A stretch of 9,773 nucleotides of DNA, taken from assembly GCA_945871625.1 (NCBI GenBank), contig CAMBWL010000027.1, forward strand, positions 1 to 9,773, in the 5' to 3' direction. The DNA is from Bifidobacterium breve. Lineage in GTDB: Bacteria; Actinomycetota; Acidimicrobiia; Acidimicrobiales; Ilumatobacteraceae. The notes beneath the pieces are model-generated. The model ran no database searches. It worked only from the letters and a program-made list of their open reading frames with translations, and was not told the DNA's origin. Shown here one piece after another: positions 7,647 through 9,773 of the stretch. A program made the position numbers and the translations under genes. Every line of letters begins with the position of its first letter. The stretch's first letter is position 1.

Positions 7647-7722
7647 CGCCAAATGGTTATCACGAAAAGTTCCCAAGGGCACTCAATGATATTAGACCCA
7701 AATTTGCCATGATGGAGATGTG
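7647..7722. promoter_or_regulatory. Divergent promoter region between the two gene blocks
   Basis: Both gene blocks start from this short gap of at most 76 bases, or 37 if the outer GTG starts are used. On the minus strand TAATAT (7694-7689) resembles a -10 box and ends 6 nt before GTG 7682, a layout known from leaderless actinobacterial transcripts. No convincing -35 box was found on either strand. The 8-base palindrome CAAATTTG at 7699-7706 sits in the middle. Control of both directions by one regulator is plausible, but no regulator gene is in the window. Confidence 0.4.
7714..7717 (+). promoter_or_regulatory. Ribosome binding site GGAG that decides the aminotransferase start
   Basis: GGAG lies 5 nt before GTG 7723 but only 2 nt before the tandem GTG at 7720. 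The second GTG is therefore the better start. An ATG at 7718 is out of frame and meets a TGA two codons later. Confidence 0.5.
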
Positions 7723-9066
7723 GTGAATCGGGTGAAACTTGCGAATGCGCTCGCCAAAGAAGAAGAGCGCTTTATTGAATTGCACCCACGCTCGCGGCAA
7801 GCCGCCATTGCAGCCGATGAATCTTTGATCGGCGGTGTGCCGATGCCGTGGATGAAGCGTTGGTCCGGAGCGTTTCCGATCACTGTCAAGACTGCACAGG
7901 GGGCCCGATTTTCAGATATCGATGGAATCGAATATGTAGATTTCTGTCTCGGTGATACGGGTTCAATGACTGGTCACGCAGTCGATGAGATTACAACCGC
8001 GATCACAGATCAACTTAAACGTGGTTCGACGGTTATGTTGCCCAGTACCGATTCAACTTGGGTCGGTCAAGAGTTGGCGCGCCGCTTTGGTTTGCCGAAG
8101 TGGCAGTTCTCGGTAAGCGCAACCGATGCGAATCGTTTTGTACTCAGATTGGCTCGTCATCTGACACAACGTAAGAAGGTTCTCGTTCATGACTGGTGTT
8201 ATCACGGGACAGTTGATGAAACTTTGGTCATCGCCGATGACCAGGGTTTGACGATTTCGCGCCATGGTGCGATCGGGCCACAGGTTCATCCGTCGTTGAC
8301 AACGCGAGTCGTGCCATTCAACGACCTAAAAAAGCTGGATGAACAACTTAGTTTCGGGGATGTTGCCTGCATGCTCATTGAACCTGCGCTAACCAATATT
8401 GGCATCGTGTTGCCCGAGCAGGGTTATCTGGCTGGTGTACGAGAATTAACTCGAAAACATGGGGTGATTTTAATTATTGATGAGACCCACACAATTTGTG
8501 CCGGACCGGGCGGAGCTACAAAACTTTGGAACCTCGAGCCCGACATGCTTGTTATAGGCAAGACGATTGGTGGGGGAATTCCAGTTGCCGCCTACGGTAT
8601 GACAAGCGAGCTTGCGGCACAGGCTGAAAAGTCACTTGCGAGTCACGATGTTGACGTCTCAGGTTTGGGCGGGACCCTTTCTGGAAGTGTTTTGGCCATG
8701 GCTGCGGTGCGTGCAACATTGTCGAACGCATTACTCGCGAGTCAGTTTGAAAAAACAATCGGCTTAGCGACACGATGGACGGAAGGTGTTTTGAATTCGG
8801 TCGAGACACACAAACTTGATTGGAGTGTGCAACAACTCGGATGTCGGGCCGAATATTGGTTTTGTGCACCACCTAAAAATGGTGCGCAGGCAGCGGCTGG
8901 AGTCGACGAAGTGCTAGAAAATTTCATGCATCTGTGGGCGCTGAACCGTGGTATCTTGCTCACGCCATTTCACAACATGGCGCTTTTGTCGCCATTTCAT
9001 ACACAGCAAGACATCGACCTTCACACACAGGTTTTCGACTCTGCCCTCGACTTGCTCACGAATTAG
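7723..9066 (+). CDS. Class III PLP-dependent aminotransferase (glutamate-1-semialdehyde aminomutase-like)
   Basis: A 447-residue fold-type I PLP enzyme resembling glutamate-1-semialdehyde aminomutase and beta-amino acid (beta-phenylalanine-type) transaminases. Order of motifs: the N-terminal helix and substrate strand, DIDGIEYVDFCLGDTGSMTGH (about 66-85), the phosphate-binding loop SATDANR (132-138), YHG (160-162), the PLP-ring aspartate D253 in IIDETHT, and the Schiff-base lysine K280 in GKTIGGGIPVAAYGM. In most relatives the phosphate loop is SGTEA; here it reads SATDA. This suggests a distinct subgroup and makes a housekeeping HemL role unlikely. Tandem GTG codons at 7720 and 7723 compete; GGAG spacing favours 7723. 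It diverges from the carbamoylase block and is followed 21 nt later by the permease. In context it may transaminate the amino acid released by the carbamoylases, or a beta-amino acid such as beta-alanine from a ureido acid. This role is inferred. Confidence 0.88.
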   Translation: MNRVKLANALAKEEERFIELHPRSRQAAIAADESLIGGVPMPWMKRWSGAFPITVKTAQGARFSDIDGIEYVDFCLGDTGSMTGHAVDEITTAITDQLKRGSTVMLPSTDSTWVGQELARRFGLPKWQFSVSATDANRFVLRLARHLTQRKKVLVHDWCYHGTVDETLVIADDQGLTISRHGAIGPQVHPSLTTRVVPFNDLKKLDEQLSFGDVACMLIEPALTNIGIVLPEQGYLAGVRELTRKHGVILIIDETHTICAGPGGATKLWNLEPDMLVIGKTIGGGIPVAAYGMTSELAAQAEKSLASHDVDVSGLGGTLSGSVLAMAAVRATLSNALLASQFEKTIGLATRWTEGVLNSVETHKLDWSVQQLGCRAEYWFCAPPKNGAQAAAGVDEVLENFMHLWALNRGILLTPFHNMALLSPFHTQQDIDLHTQVFDSALDLLTN

Positions 9067-9087
9067 TTGCATAAAGGGCTTGTTTAG

Positions 9088-9773
9088 ATGTCGTTGACCG
9101 CTTATATCGCCGTTGCTGTGATTGTTTTTGGTGCGGCATTGATTCAAACTCTTTTTGGTTTTGGTTTTGCGCTCATTTCCGTGCCATTGATGATTTTTTT
9201 CGTCGACCTACCTACGGCAGTCGTGACAGCCACGGTGGTGTCAACGGTCAGTTGCGGCATCCAGTGGATTGAGTCACGCGCAATTTCTGCGCGTGAAGTA
9301 TCGCGACGCCTAGTGATTTCAGCCCTGTTCGGTCTGCCATTTGGACTTTGGTTGTTGAACAATATTGATGCACGCTTGATGAAAGTGTTGCTTGGTGTGT
9401 TCGTTCTGTTTGGCGTCTTTTTGAGCTCGCGAGAGTTTGATCTTCGGCGACTTCCACCGGCGTTCGACTATTCAATGGGGGTTCTAGCAGGCGTTTTGTC
9501 GACGTCTACTTCCACGAATGGCCCGCCATTGGTGTTTTTGTTGCACTCAAGACATTATTCACCCGAGATTTTTAGGGCCGTACTGAATCGTGTGTTTACG
9601 ATTTTGAATTTTCTGACTCTGATCGTCTTTGCAGTTGACGGAAAACTTTCGTCTGACGCGGTTTTTCTGGCACTGATGGCTCTGCCGGTCATGGGGATAG
9701 GCGTTGGGTTGGGTTTTCGCCTGCGCAAAAGTTTTGACTCACAGCAATTTCGCAAGTTTGTGCTTGTATTGCT
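9088..9773 (+). CDS. TauE/SafE (TSUP) family membrane permease, C-terminus cut by window edge
   Basis: 228 codons are visible and the frame is open at the right edge; family members are usually about 240-265 residues, so little is missing. It is highly hydrophobic with about seven membrane segments. The family signatures are GFGFALISVP (24-33) at the end of the first helix and STSTNGPPLVFLL (140-152) in the second half. GIGVGLGFRLRKSFDSQQFRKFVLVL then gives the usual late G-rich helix and amphipathic turn. Start ATG 9088 has AAAGGG about 10 nt upstream and is 21 nt after the aminotransferase stop, so the two are probably co-transcribed. TSUP proteins carry small organic anions, sulfite, sulfonates or carboxylates. 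Its cargo here is unknown; export or uptake of a small acid linked to the pathway is a guess. The local sequence is T-rich on this strand, as expected for a membrane protein. Confidence 0.87.
   Translation, partial: MSLTAYIAVAVIVFGAALIQTLFGFGFALISVPLMIFFVDLPTAVVTATVVSTVSCGIQWIESRAISAREVSRRLVISALFGLPFGLWLLNNIDARLMKVLLGVFVLFGVFLSSREFDLRRLPPAFDYSMGVLAGVLSTSTSTNGPPLVFLLHSRHYSPEIFRAVLNRVFTILNFLTLIVFAVDGKLSSDAVFLALMALPVMGIGVGLGFRLRKSFDSQQFRKFVLVL

Noticed and set aside
7723..9066. Housekeeping glutamate-1-semialdehyde aminomutase (HemL)
   Set aside because: The phosphate loop is SATDA and not SGTEA, and the neighbours are catabolic, not heme biosynthesis genes.

Overview
The window looks like a tightly packed catabolic island from a bacterium with a fairly compact genome. 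Base composition is near 50% GC by eye. Genes are separated by 0-50 bases, several starts are GTG or TTG, and one junction is a TAATG overlap. A luciferase-like (LLM) oxidoreductase of the kind often annotated as F420-dependent, plus an actinobacterial-looking short SsnA-type amidohydrolase, make an actinobacterium the best guess. This is inference and not secure. I see no RNA genes, insertion sequences, CRISPR arrays or att sites, and no stretch over 300 bases without a gene.

Minus-strand block (about 7682 down to 1, running off the left edge), in transcription order: (1) an M20-family N-carbamoyl-L-amino acid hydrolase / allantoate amidohydrolase; (2) a nitrilase-superfamily N-carbamoyl-D-amino acid hydrolase with a complete Glu-Lys-Cys triad; (3) a fused [2Fe-2S]/molybdopterin hydroxylase of the xanthine dehydrogenase family (XdhD-like, no FAD domain); (4) a short SsnA-like amidohydrolase/deaminase; (5) an LLM-class flavin or F420 oxidoreductase; (6) the FAD subunit of the molybdenum hydroxylase, cut by the window edge. 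Junctions of 3 nt, 53 nt, 2 nt, TAATG and TTGA suggest one transcription unit. A perfect inverted repeat (TTTACA-TAT-TGTAAA) lies in the only larger internal gap.

Plus-strand block (7723 to the right edge): a class III (glutamate-1-semialdehyde aminomutase-like) aminotransferase, followed 21 nt later by a TauE/SafE (TSUP) permease that runs off the right edge. The two blocks diverge from a very short control region around 7647-7722.

How the genes may work together (inference): the Mo hydroxylase, assembled from the fused protein and the separate FAD subunit, would hydroxylate an N-heterocycle such as a purine, pyrimidine or hydantoin. The SsnA-like enzyme would deaminate or hydrolyse it, and the LLM protein may perform a further oxidation or reduction. 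The ring-opened N-carbamoyl acids would be decarbamoylated by a D-specific and an L-specific (or allantoate-type) hydrolase. The aminotransferase would take the released amino acid, and the permease would move a small anion. The set resembles the E. coli ssnA-ygfM-xdhD region combined with a hydantoin-utilisation (hyu) cluster. No cyclic amidohydrolase (hydantoinase/dihydropyrimidinase), XdhC-type maturation factor or regulator is inside the window.
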